Source: Burkholderiaceae bacterium (GTDB lineage Bacteria > Pseudomonadota > Gammaproteobacteria > Burkholderiales > Burkholderiaceae_C). From it: DNA of 64,000 nt. Shown piece by piece: positions 9,011 to 18,878 of this stretch; positions within the stretch are counted from its first letter, which is position 1; every line of letters starts with the position of its first letter. The notes under the pieces are model-generated. The model ran no database searches. It saw only the letters and a program-made list of their open reading frames with translations, and was not told the DNA's origin. The position numbers and the translations under genes are program-made. The stretch is taken from assembly GCA_024235855.1 (NCBI GenBank), contig JACKLN010000009.1, positions 112,347-176,346 on the forward strand. Reading direction: 5' to 3'.

Positions 9011-9550
9011 TCAGGCCTTGTGGGTCGCCTGCCAGTTCTTCATGCCGATGCGCACTTCCTCGCGCGCCGACTCCGGCCCTTCCCAGCCGATGACCTTGAC
9101 CCACTTGCCGGGCTCCAGGTCCTTGTAGTGCTCGAAGAAGTGCTGGATGGTCTTCAGCCGCATCGGGTTGAGGTCCTCCGGCTTCTGCCACTGCGAGTAG
9201 ATCGACAGGATCTTGTCCACCGGCACGGCCAGCAGCTTGTTGTCACCGCCGGCCTCGTCGTCCATCTTCAGCACGCCGATGGGCCGGCACGTGACCACCA
9301 CGCCCGGAATCAACGGCACCGGCGTGATCACCAGCACGTCCACCGGGTCGCCGTCGTCGGCCAGCGTCTGCGGGATGTAGCCGTAGTTGCACGGGTAGTG
9401 CATCGACGTGGCCATGAAACGGTCCACGAACAGCGCGCCGGACTCCTCGTCGACCTCGTACTTGATCGGGTCGGCGTTCATCGGGATCTCGATGATCACG
9501 TTGAACTGATCTGGCGCAGTGGCGCCCGGGGTCACGTTGTGCAGACTCAT
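9011..9550 (-). CDS. ppa: Inorganic pyrophosphatase (soluble, family I)
   Basis: 179 residues, the usual bacterial hexameric size. It contains EIPMNADPIKYEVDEESGAL and the family I active-site signature DDGDPVDVLVI (three aspartates that bind Mg2+), then KWVKVIGWEGPESAREEV. It hydrolyses cytosolic pyrophosphate from biosynthesis. It diverges from hppA at 9764, so both a soluble and a membrane-bound pyrophosphatase gene share the 213-base intergenic region. Confidence 0.97.
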   Translation of the reverse strand: MSLHNVTPGATAPDQFNVIIEIPMNADPIKYEVDEESGALFVDRFMATSMHYPCNYGYIPQTLADDGDPVDVLVITPVPLIPGVVVTCRPIGVLKMDDEAGGDNKLLAVPVDKILSIYSQWQKPEDLNPMRLKTIQHFFEHYKDLEPGKWVKVIGWEGPESAREEVRIGMKNWQATHKA

Positions 9551-9763
9551 GGCCGTTCTTTCAATCGAGCGTTCGTTCAGGGTTCCGACGGAACTCCGGG
9601 ATTCTACTGAGCGCACTGTCGTCGGCCTGACGCCCGCACAGGGGAGGCGCAGGAAAACCCCCTGCCGGGGCGCTGGAGTCGTCCCGTAGCATGCCCCGCG
9701 ACCCTCCCGGAGGAGGGGTACCCGTTCCAGACATTCATCCGAGCAGAGGAAGGAGAGGTCTTC

Positions 9764-11821
<2,058 letters not shown>

Positions 11822-11842
11822 TCACCGGTGCGCTCGACGCCC

Positions 11843-11867
11843 ACGGCCCGCCTCGGCGGGCCGTTTT
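11843..11867 (+). terminator. Rho-independent terminator after hppA
   Basis: The stem ACGGCCCGCC / GGCGGGCCGT is perfect over 10 pairs with a minimal loop, followed by TTTT (11864-11867). It lies 22 bases after the hppA stop and before the YrdC-like gene. Confidence 0.8.
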
Positions 11868-11901
11868 CATGGGCGTTGCCGGTCGGCGCGACAATCGCGG
11901 C

Positions 11902-12525
11902 ATGTCGCAGTACTTCGAGGTCCACCCGCAGAACCCGCAGCCGCGGCTGCTGAAGCAGGCCGCGCAGATCCTGCATGGCGGCGGCGTGGTGGCCATCCCC
12001 ACCGACTCCAGCTACGCCCTGGTCTGCCACCTGGACGACAAGGCCGCGGCCGAGCAGCTGCGCCGGCTGCGCGAGGTGGACGACAAGCACCACCTCACGC
12101 TGATCTGCCGCGACCTGTCGGAACTGGCCAGCTACGCGCGCGTGGACAACCGGCAGTTCCGGCTGCTCAAGCAGGGCACGCCGGGGCCGTTCACCTTCAT
12201 CCTCGAGGCCACCAAGGAGGTGCCGCGCCGGCTGTCGCACCCGTCGCGGCGCACCATCGGCCTGCGCGTGCCGGACCACGCCGTGACCCAGGCGCTGCTG
12301 GAGGTCTTCGGCGCACCGCTGCTGGCCACCACGCTGATCCCGCCCGGCGAGACCGAGGCACTGAACGACCCGCACGACATCCGCGACCGCTTCGAGAAGC
12401 GGCTGCAGGCGGTGGTGGACGCCGGCGCCTGCCCGCTGCAGCCGACCACGGTGATCGACCTCAGCAGCGACGAACCTGTGCTCGTGCGCCAGGGCCGGGG
12501 CGACCCGGCGCGCCTGGGGCTCTGA
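11902..12525 (+). CDS. YrdC/YciO/Sua5-family protein (threonylcarbamoyl-AMP synthase-like)
   Basis: 207 residues of a single YrdC domain. Visible signatures are LKQAAQILHGGGVVAIPTDS (nucleotide-binding start), LRRLREVDDKHHLTLICRDL and SRRTIGLRVPDHAVTQALL. The length and the motif YALVCHLDD are closer to the YciO branch than to TsaC itself. TsaC makes threonylcarbamoyl-AMP for the tRNA t6A modification; YciO proteins are paralogues whose role is less clear. The ATG at 11902 is chosen because homology starts within a few residues. It is separated from hppA by a terminator, so it probably has its own promoter. Confidence 0.85.
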   Translation: MSQYFEVHPQNPQPRLLKQAAQILHGGGVVAIPTDSSYALVCHLDDKAAAEQLRRLREVDDKHHLTLICRDLSELASYARVDNRQFRLLKQGTPGPFTFILEATKEVPRRLSHPSRRTIGLRVPDHAVTQALLEVFGAPLLATTLIPPGETEALNDPHDIRDRFEKRLQAVVDAGACPLQPTTVIDLSSDEPVLVRQGRGDPARLGL

Positions 12526-12549
12526 CCCCTCCGTCCGTCGCCAGGCGCG

Positions 12550-13683
12550 TCAGGCGGCGACGCCGCTGGCCCAGGCGCGGCGGATGAGCCGCCCGCAGCG
12601 GGCCGAGGCCTCGCCGGCACCGATGCCCTCCTCGTCCCCCGAGCCGTTGGCCACCTCGCGGGCGACGATGCCGTACTGCGTGCGCGAGGCATCGATCCAG
12701 GGGTAGAAGCCGAAGGCACCGGCGCTGCTGAAGGCGCCGTCGCCGGTGGCGGCGTCGTCCTCGATCCAGTGGCCATAGCCGTAGTGCCAGGTCTCGCGCG
12801 CCGGTGCCGGCGAGTAAAGCGCCTCACCGGCTGCGCAGCCTCCGACGCTGGCACAGACGGCGTTGTCGCCGAGCATGGCGCCGAGCACCAGTTCACCGCT
12901 CAGCAGCTTGCGCAGGAAGGCGGCATAGGTGGCCGGTGTGCCCATGGCGCCGCCGCCGGGCCGGGCCTGCAGCATGCCGATGGCCAGGTCCTCGCCCAGC
13001 ACGGCCCGCCAGGCCGACGCCAGGCCGGCGGCGTCGAGTTCCCCCAGCCCGATCAGGCTGGCGTGCTTCTGCATGTGGCCGCCACCGTAGTAGAAGGCGC
13101 CATCGGCGGCAGGCGTCTGGCGGTCGTTGTCCTGCCAGGCCAGGCAGCCGTCCACCGTCTGCGACGCACGGCAGCCCGCGAAGTCCACGTACCCCGAGCG
13201 CATCGACAGCATGCGCGCATCCCAGGGCTGGAGCACGCCGCCGCGCAGTTGCGCCACGTAGGCGGCATAGAGCCACTTGGTCGCCGACGCGTAGCGCATG
13301 GTCGTCGTCTCGCGGATGCGCGCACCGGCGGGCGTGGACCCCACGCTACCGCCGACGGCGCGACCGCTGTGGTCGCCGATCTCCCAGTAGAACGGCCGGA
13401 TGGCGCCGCAGGCGTTGTCCGCGTCGGCCGCCGTGGCCAGCACCGCTGCCGTGCGCGCGCCCAGGTCCGGCCCCGTGGGCACGGTTGGCGGGGTGGGCTC
13501 GACTGGCGATGCCGGCGTACCGGCCCCGCCGCCGCCGGCCGACACAGGGGCCGTCGGGGTGGCGGTCACCGGTGATGTGCCCGGCTGGTCAGCAACGTCG
13601 GCGCCGCCACCGCCGCCGCCGCAGGCCGTCACCAGCTGCAGGGTCAGCACGGTGGCGATGGTGGCAAGGCGTCGGGGGGACAT
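12550..13683 (-). CDS. Lipoprotein, beta-lactamase-like serine hydrolase
   Basis: 377 residues. A lipobox (LVTAC at about residue 21) is followed directly by six glycines and a 60-residue Pro/Thr/Ala linker, so the protein is probably an outer-envelope lipoprotein. The globular part has YASATKWLYAAYVAQL, an SxxK motif as in serine beta-lactamases and DD-peptidases, and later HYGYGHWIEDD, in the position where such proteins have a Tyr- or Gly-rich third motif. Six or more cysteines in the domain suggest disulphides. The substrate is unknown. It stands alone, convergent with the YrdC-like gene. Confidence 0.7.
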   Translation of the reverse strand: MSPRRLATIATVLTLQLVTACGGGGGGADVADQPGTSPVTATPTAPVSAGGGGAGTPASPVEPTPPTVPTGPDLGARTAAVLATAADADNACGAIRPFYWEIGDHSGRAVGGSVGSTPAGARIRETTTMRYASATKWLYAAYVAQLRGGVLQPWDARMLSMRSGYVDFAGCRASQTVDGCLAWQDNDRQTPAADGAFYYGGGHMQKHASLIGLGELDAAGLASAWRAVLGEDLAIGMLQARPGGGAMGTPATYAAFLRKLLSGELVLGAMLGDNAVCASVGGCAAGEALYSPAPARETWHYGYGHWIEDDAATGDGAFSSAGAFGFYPWIDASRTQYGIVAREVANGSGDEEGIGAGEASARCGRLIRRAWASGVAA

Positions 13684-13746
13684 CCCGACGGTATCGACCG
13701 GCGGGCGGCCGACTTGAGACGTTGGAGCCGCCTTCGGGCGGGGGCG

Positions 13747-14118
13747 TCAGCTGCTGCGCAGGGCGCGCACCTGCGCCAGCAGCCGTGACGGGCTGAACCC
13801 CAGCGACGCCTGCTGCCCCGCCACGACGAAGACCGGTGTGCCGGCAGCGCGCAGTGCCTCGAACTCGGCGCGGCAGGCGGCGTCGCGCTCGATCGAGCAC
13901 TCCTCGAAGGCCACGCCATGGTCACGCAGCCAGGTGCGGGCCACGCTGCAGATGCCGCAGGTGTCCGAGGCGATCATCTTCAGGTCACCTGGCCGCGCCA
14001 GTGCGGCCAGCCGCTCGCCGACCTGCGCCTCCTGCCGGTGGCCCCACCACTGGCTCGCGACGCTGATGGCCAGGATCAGCAGGACGAGGCCGAACAGCGA
14101 GCGCCGCGAGGCGTTCAT
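13747..14118 (-). CDS. Membrane-anchored glutaredoxin-like protein
   Basis: 123 residues. An N-terminal hydrophobic segment (SLFGLVLLILAISVAS) anchors a thioredoxin-fold domain with the redox motif TCGICSVAR (CGIC at about residues 54-57). The cis-proline is in AAGTPVFVVAG. A further Cys pair (EECSIERDAAC) lies between. The topology suggests a periplasm-facing domain, so it may act on disulphides there rather than with glutathione in the cytosol. Function is inferred from fold only. It lies 10 bases beyond the RidA stop, in the same direction. Confidence 0.75.
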   Translation of the reverse strand: MNASRRSLFGLVLLILAISVASQWWGHRQEAQVGERLAALARPGDLKMIASDTCGICSVARTWLRDHGVAFEECSIERDAACRAEFEALRAAGTPVFVVAGQQASLGFSPSRLLAQVRALRSS

Positions 14119-14128
14119 GACGTCGCGC

Positions 14129-14473
14129 TCAGACCGCCGCCGTGACCACGACCTCGATCTTCCAGCCGGGCTTGGCCAGCGCCGCCTGCACCGTGGCCCG
14201 GGGCGGGGTGTGGCCCTCGACCACCCAGGCTTCCCAGACGGCGTTCATGGCGTCGAAGTCGGCCAGGTCGGCGAGGTAGATCTGCGCCCGCAGGATGCGG
14301 GTCTTGTCGGTGCCGGCGCGGGCCAGCAGGGCGTCCACCGCCGCCAGCACCTGGCGGGTCTGGCCGGCGATGTCGGCCGAGGCGTCTTCGGCCACCTGCC
14401 CGGCCAGGTAGGCCACGCCGTTGTGCACGGCCATCTCCGACATGCGGCGGCCGACGTCGAATCGCTGGATCAT
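14129..14473 (-). CDS. RidA family protein (enamine/imine deaminase-like)
   Basis: 114 residues, somewhat shorter than E. coli RidA (128). Shows VAYLAGQVAEDASADI, TRQVLAAVDALLARAGTDK, ILRAQIYLADLADFDAMN and a C-terminal KIEVVVTAAV. The catalytic Arg of true RidA normally sits near the sequence matched here by LRAQIYLADL. Many Rid subfamilies deaminate reactive enamines, but some lack this activity, so the exact role is open. Its start overlaps the stop of plsY by four bases (ATGA). Confidence 0.85.
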   Translation of the reverse strand: MIQRFDVGRRMSEMAVHNGVAYLAGQVAEDASADIAGQTRQVLAAVDALLARAGTDKTRILRAQIYLADLADFDAMNAVWEAWVVEGHTPPRATVQAALAKPGWKIEVVVTAAV

Positions 14474-15141
14474 CGGTGGTGTCCCTTCTTGGTGTGGTGT
14501 CCGGCCGCAGGCCGGGCGGGCGCGGTGGCTTCGGCTTTCTGACCAAGCCGGGATTCCGTACCCGCCAGCAGCTTGCGGATGTTGCCTTCGTGGCGCCAGA
14601 CCAGCAGCAGGCTCATCGGCACGATGCAGGCCAGCGCCGGCGCCACGTCCCAGATCAGCAGCTGGTAGAACGGAGCGAACAGCGCGGCGACGATGGACGC
14701 CAGCGACGAATAGCGGAAGAAGGCGGCAATGATCACCCAGCTGGCCAGCGTGGCCAGCCCCAGGCCAGGCGCCAGCGCGATCAGCACGCCCGCGGCGGTG
14801 GCCACGCCCTTGCCGCCCTGGAAGCGGAAGAACACCGGCCACAGGTGGCCCAGGAAGGCCGCCAGGCCGACGAAGGCCACGCTCCATTCGCCGAGACCAA
14901 ACCGTGGCCCGAAGGCCAGCGCCAGCCACACCGGCACGAAGCCCTTGAGCGCGTCGAAGGCCAGCGTCAGCAGCGCCGCGGCCTTGTTGCCCGAGCGCAG
15001 CACGTTGGTGGCGCCGGGGTTCTTCGAGCCGTAGCTGCGCGGGTCGGCCAGCCCCATCGAGCGGCTGACGATGACGGCGAACGACAGCGAGCCGACCAGG
15101 TAGGCGGCCAGCACGGCCAGCAGGGGAGCGAGGAATTCCAT
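14470..15141 (-). CDS. plsY: Glycerol-3-phosphate acyltransferase PlsY
   Basis: About 223 residues with five transmembrane helices. The family motifs are present: YLVGSLSFAVIVSR (motif 1), YGSKNPGATNVLRSGNKAAA (motif 2) and FFRFQGGKGVATAAGVLI (motif 3). It transfers the acyl group from acyl-phosphate to glycerol 3-phosphate, the first committed step of phospholipid synthesis. The ATG at 15141 is preferred; GTG codons at 15144 and 15147 are also possible. The C-terminal tail (after KLLAGTES) is longer than usual and ends in KKGHHR. Confidence 0.95.
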   Translation of the reverse strand: MEFLAPLLAVLAAYLVGSLSFAVIVSRSMGLADPRSYGSKNPGATNVLRSGNKAAALLTLAFDALKGFVPVWLALAFGPRFGLGEWSVAFVGLAAFLGHLWPVFFRFQGGKGVATAAGVLIALAPGLGLATLASWVIIAAFFRYSSLASIVAALFAPFYQLLIWDVAPALACIVPMSLLLVWRHEGNIRKLLAGTESRLGQKAEATAPARPAAGHHTKKGHHR

Positions 15142-15153
15142 CACCACGGGATT

Positions 15154-15651
15154 CTAGGAGGCCGCCAGCGCACACTGCACCGGCCGGGCCCCGAGCACGT
15201 CGCGCAGCGCCGTGGGCGCCAGCCCCACCAGGTAGCCGCGCCGGCCGCCGTTGATCACGATGCGGGGCAGCACGAGCACCGTGTCCTCCACGTACACCGG
15301 CATCGGCTTGCGCAGGCCGAAAGGCGACGTGCCGCCGACCTGGTAGCCGCTGTGGCGCTGCGCCACCTCGGGCGTGCAGGGCTCGACGCTCTTGGCGCCG
15401 ATCTGGCGGGCCAGGTTCTTGGTGCTGACCTGGCGGTCGCCATGCATCAGCACCACCAGCGGACGCGCCTTCTCGTCCTGCATCACCAGGGTCTTGATCA
15501 CCTGGTGCTCCGGCAGCCCGAGCTGGCGTGCCGACTCCGCCGTGCCGCCATGGTCCACGTAGTCGTAGGGGTGCTCGGTGAAGGCCACGCCGTGCGCGCG
15601 CAGCCAGGCCGTGGCCGGCGTCTCGCTGACGTGGGGGCCCTTCTTCGCCAT
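15154..15651 (-). CDS. ybaK: Cys-tRNA(Pro)/Cys-tRNA(Cys) deacylase, YbaK family
   Basis: 165 residues of one YbaK domain: ATAWLRAHGVAFTEHPYDY, IKTLVMQDEKARPLVVLMHG, the conserved Lys in STKNLARQIGAKSV, then GYQVGGTSPFGLRKPMPVYV. The family removes cysteine wrongly attached to tRNA-Pro. The start at 15651 overlaps the last base of the aldo/keto reductase stop (TGATG), so the two genes are probably cotranscribed. A GTG one codon upstream is an alternative. Confidence 0.92.
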   Translation of the reverse strand: MAKKGPHVSETPATAWLRAHGVAFTEHPYDYVDHGGTAESARQLGLPEHQVIKTLVMQDEKARPLVVLMHGDRQVSTKNLARQIGAKSVEPCTPEVAQRHSGYQVGGTSPFGLRKPMPVYVEDTVLVLPRIVINGGRRGYLVGLAPTALRDVLGARPVQCALAAS

Positions 15652-16739
15652 CACTGGGCCGGGTCGCGCAGGCGCCAGCGGATGGCGTCGACCTCGGCCA
15701 GCAGCTCCGCCGACAGCGCGACCGGCCAGGCATCGAGGTCCTCGTCCAGCTGCGCCAGCGTCGTCACCCCGATGATGGTGCTGGCCACGCGCCAGTTGCG
15801 GTAGCAGAAGGCCAGCGCCAGCTGCGTGGGCGTCAGCCCGTGGCGGCGCGCCAGCGCGTTGTATTCGCGTGCGGCGGCCAGCGTTTCCGGCCGCGCCCAG
15901 CGCTGCTGGCGCATGCGCTCGAAACGCGCCAGACGGCCCAGGCCCGGCTGTGCCGGGTCGGCACCGGCGGCGTCGTACTTGCCCGTCAGCGACCCGAAGC
16001 CCAGCGGCGAATAGGCCAGCAGCGACACGCCCTCGCGGTGCATCACCTCGTCCAGGCCGTTGTCGACCACGCGGTTGACCAGCGCATACGGGTTCTGCAC
16101 CGACACCACGCGCGGCAGGCCCAGGGCCTCGGCGCGGCGCAGGAAGCTCATCAGGCCCCAGGGCGTCTCGTTGCTCAGCCCGATCGCACGCACCTTGCCC
16201 GCCTGCACCAGGTCCCCCAGCGCCTGCAGTTGTGCGTCGATGGAGGTCTGAGGCTGGTCCTTGGCCGGGTCGAAGTACAGGTTGCCGAAGGCCGGCGCGT
16301 TGCGGTTGGGCCAGTGGATCTGGTAGAGGTCGATGACGTCGGTGCGCAGCCGTTGCAGGCTGGCGTCGCAGGCGGCGCGGATGTGCTCGGGCTTCAGGTC
16401 GGGCGCGCCGTCACGGATCCAGTCCATGCCGCGCGCCGGGCCGGCCACCTTGGTGGCCAGCACCACGCGTTCGCGGCGCGTCGGGTCGGCCGCGAACCAG
16501 CTGCCCAGGATGCGTTCGGTCTCGCCCACCGTCTCGCGGCGCGGCGGCACCGGGTACATCTCGGCGGCGTCGAGGAAGTTCACGCCGCGGTCCACGGCAC
16601 GGTCGAGGATGCGGTGGGCCTCGGCCTCGCCCACCTGCTCGCCGAAGGTCATCGTGCCCAGGCAGACGGGGCTGACCTGCAGCGAGCTGTCGCCCAGGGT
16701 GACACGGGCGTCGGCCAGGCGCGGGATGATCGTCGTCAT
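15651..16739 (-). CDS. Aldo/keto reductase, Tas-like
   Basis: 362 residues of a TIM-barrel NADPH-dependent reductase. Catalytic residues are visible: Asp and Tyr in GVNFLDAAEMYPVPPRR, Lys in ERVVLATKVAG and His in DVIDLYQIHWPNR. The insertion after the His strand (PAFGNLYFDPAKDQPQTS) is typical of the Tas subgroup (AKR11-like). The natural substrate is unknown. It is followed by ybaK with a one-base overlap. Confidence 0.9.
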   Translation of the reverse strand: MTTIIPRLADARVTLGDSSLQVSPVCLGTMTFGEQVGEAEAHRILDRAVDRGVNFLDAAEMYPVPPRRETVGETERILGSWFAADPTRRERVVLATKVAGPARGMDWIRDGAPDLKPEHIRAACDASLQRLRTDVIDLYQIHWPNRNAPAFGNLYFDPAKDQPQTSIDAQLQALGDLVQAGKVRAIGLSNETPWGLMSFLRRAEALGLPRVVSVQNPYALVNRVVDNGLDEVMHREGVSLLAYSPLGFGSLTGKYDAAGADPAQPGLGRLARFERMRQQRWARPETLAAAREYNALARRHGLTPTQLALAFCYRNWRVASTIIGVTTLAQLDEDLDAWPVALSAELLAEVDAIRWRLRDPAQ

Positions 16740-16784
16740 GGCTGCGAGTGTGCCGCAGCCGGCCCGTCGCCCGGGCCGATGGGG

Positions 16785-17495
16785 TCAGCGCGCGGGCTGC
16801 TGGCGGCGGCGCCAGGCGACGGCGGCCAGCCCGCCGGCCATCAGCACCAGCGTGCCGGGCTCGGGCACCGCAGGCAGGAAGGTGTAGGTGACGGTGGCCG
16901 AGGCGTCGGCATCCCACAGCATCTTCGTGAAGCCGACGCCGCCACCGTCGCCAAAGTAGCCGCCGTCGTTGGCGTAGAAGCTCAGGCGGAACTGGTCGGA
17001 CGAGCCGTCCTGCACGAACAGCCCCAGGAGCGCGGGGTCGGTGATGCCGCCGCTGGCCGAGTCCGAGGCGGACAGCGTGTCGCTGATCGCCGGCGTCGTT
17101 TCCAGGCGCGGGGTGTAGAAGGTGGGCACGGCCTGGCGCGGATTGATCAGCGCCACCGTGTAGCTGCCACCGCCCTGCGGCACGTAGAGGTTGAACAGCG
17201 CGTCGACCCGGGCATTGCAGCTGCCGGTTGCGCCTGCGATGCCGGCCGTGCAGGTGAGCTCCAGCTCACGCCAGCCGGAGAGCTGGAACGAGACCTGCTG
17301 CAGCGTGCCCCAGGCCGGGTCGAAGAAGGGGATGTCCAGCCCGACGTTGAGCACCGTGCTCACGTCGCCGCCACCATAGCTGGCGTCTCCGCCGGCGCCG
17401 GTGAAGGTGTCGGTGAAGCTCAGGTCGGCGGCCTTCGCAGGCAGGGCCAGGACGGCGGCGCACGCCAGGACGGCGGCAAAGGTATGGGAGGTCAT
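16785..17495 (-). CDS. PEP-CTERM sorting-domain protein
   Basis: 236 residues. The signal peptide ends at about PAKAADLSF. The mature part is beta-rich and ends with a PEP-CTERM anchor: VPEPGTLVLMAGGLAAVAWR followed by basic residues. Such proteins are cleaved and transferred by an exosortase and are often exported with exopolysaccharide. No exosortase gene lies in the window. The body resembles PEP-CTERM proteins with choice-of-anchor E-type domains, but I cannot assign a function. It lies just downstream of a second PEP-CTERM gene in the same direction. Confidence 0.85.
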   Translation of the reverse strand: MTSHTFAAVLACAAVLALPAKAADLSFTDTFTGAGGDASYGGGDVSTVLNVGLDIPFFDPAWGTLQQVSFQLSGWRELELTCTAGIAGATGSCNARVDALFNLYVPQGGGSYTVALINPRQAVPTFYTPRLETTPAISDTLSASDSASGGITDPALLGLFVQDGSSDQFRLSFYANDGGYFGDGGGVGFTKMLWDADASATVTYTFLPAVPEPGTLVLMAGGLAAVAWRRRQQPAR

Positions 17496-17527
17496 GGGGC
17501 GGGTCTCCAGGGTGGTGAAGGGGTCGG

Positions 17528-18763
17528 TCAGGCGGCGGCATCAGCGGCCTGCCGGCGCCGCCGCGCCCAGGACAGGCCCGCGAGGCCAGCAGCCAGCGTC
17601 ATCCAGGTGGACGGCTCGGGTACCGGGGGCAAGGGCTCGGGCAGGATGAACTCGGCGATGTCGCCACGGATGGGAAAGCGCAGGGCGCCGTCGGCGGTCA
17701 GCAGCTGGCTTTCCTTGCCGCCGAGCACCTCGGTCAGGTCGCCGGCGATGCGCCGGGCCATCTCCTCCCAGTCGTCGTGCTTCATCAGGCTGAGGCTGTT
17801 GAACGTGGCCCAGGCCTGGCGCGCGAATTCCGGCTCGTCGGTGGCCAGGTGGTCGCGGATCTCCCGCAGCATCAGTTGCAGGATGCTGGCCTGACTCAGC
17901 GGCTGCGTGGTGCCGTAGACGAACGAGGTGTCGTCCGGGCGCACAAAGGCCAGGCCCATGCGCCATTCGCCCATGTAGCCGATGGTGTCGTCGGCGACGA
18001 AGGCCTGCCACAGGATGACGTCGGACGGTCCGCCGCCCAGGTCCAGCTTCTCGGTCCACAGGTCGAGGTCGGCCACGAAGATCGGTGGCGCGGATGGAAA
18101 CAGCGCCGACCAACCCCAGCCGACGCTCAGGCGGCTGTAGTCTTCGCTGCGCCCGAAGTAGTGGCTGCGGGGGTCGGCATCGAGGTCGAACCATCCGTCT
18201 TCGACGACATCGACCCCGAACACCTGGGCCAGAGGCATCTCGATGCCCGGCTGCTTGGCGAAGGCGAGCGCCTGCTGGAAGGCCGGCGATGGGGCACCGG
18301 AGGCATTGGGCAGTTGCAGGTGAAACAGGCTCCAGCCGGGCATCGTGGTGGCCACCGACTTCGGTGTGCCGGGGGCGTCGTCCGAGATGAACGAGCCATA
18401 CAACTCCGCAAACGTTTCCAATGGATTCACCGGCAAACCTCCGGTGGCGGTGGCAGATGCGGCATGCGTCATGAATGCCCCGGTGCAGTTGCCAAAGGCC
18501 GCGCCCAGGCACTGCCCGAGGTTCAGCGAGTAGAACCCCGGCGCCAGGCCCAGCGGGTTGACCGTATTGCCGACCGGCGTGGGCACCACGATGGCCGACG
18601 GCAGCACGAGACCGGCCGTGTCGACCCCCGGCGGCAGCGCAACCGGCACCGAGATCTGGGCCTGGGCAGCTGCGACCTGTAAGCCAGCAAGCATCACGGC
18701 GGTCCGCAGCAGGCGGGCCTGCCGTCGCGAACGTGAACCAGAGGCTGTAGTGGCGGTATCCAT
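17528..18763 (-). CDS. PEP-CTERM sorting-domain protein, larger
   Basis: About 411 residues. An N-terminal signal segment (TAVMLAGLQVAAAQAQ) precedes a globular region rich in Trp and Asp (WFDLDADPRSHYFGRSEDY, LDLWTEKLDLGG). The end is VPEPSTWMTLAAGLAGLSW followed by ARRRRQ, a PEP-CTERM anchor. ATG 18763 is selected because it directly precedes the signal peptide. Function of the globular part is not recognised. The large BTAD regulator gene ends about 115 bases upstream in the same direction. Confidence 0.8.
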   Translation of the reverse strand: MDTATTASGSRSRRQARLLRTAVMLAGLQVAAAQAQISVPVALPPGVDTAGLVLPSAIVVPTPVGNTVNPLGLAPGFYSLNLGQCLGAAFGNCTGAFMTHAASATATGGLPVNPLETFAELYGSFISDDAPGTPKSVATTMPGWSLFHLQLPNASGAPSPAFQQALAFAKQPGIEMPLAQVFGVDVVEDGWFDLDADPRSHYFGRSEDYSRLSVGWGWSALFPSAPPIFVADLDLWTEKLDLGGGPSDVILWQAFVADDTIGYMGEWRMGLAFVRPDDTSFVYGTTQPLSQASILQLMLREIRDHLATDEPEFARQAWATFNSLSLMKHDDWEEMARRIAGDLTEVLGGKESQLLTADGALRFPIRGDIAEFILPEPLPPVPEPSTWMTLAAGLAGLSWARRRRQAADAAA

Positions 18764-18878
18764 GGGCGGTGGCTCCGTTGAAGACTTCAACGGATTTCGC
18801 CCGCCCAGGCGTTCCCCAGGCGTTGCAAACCAGGGCTGGCGGGTGCCGGGAGCGGTAACCCTCCCCGCGAACAGGGGG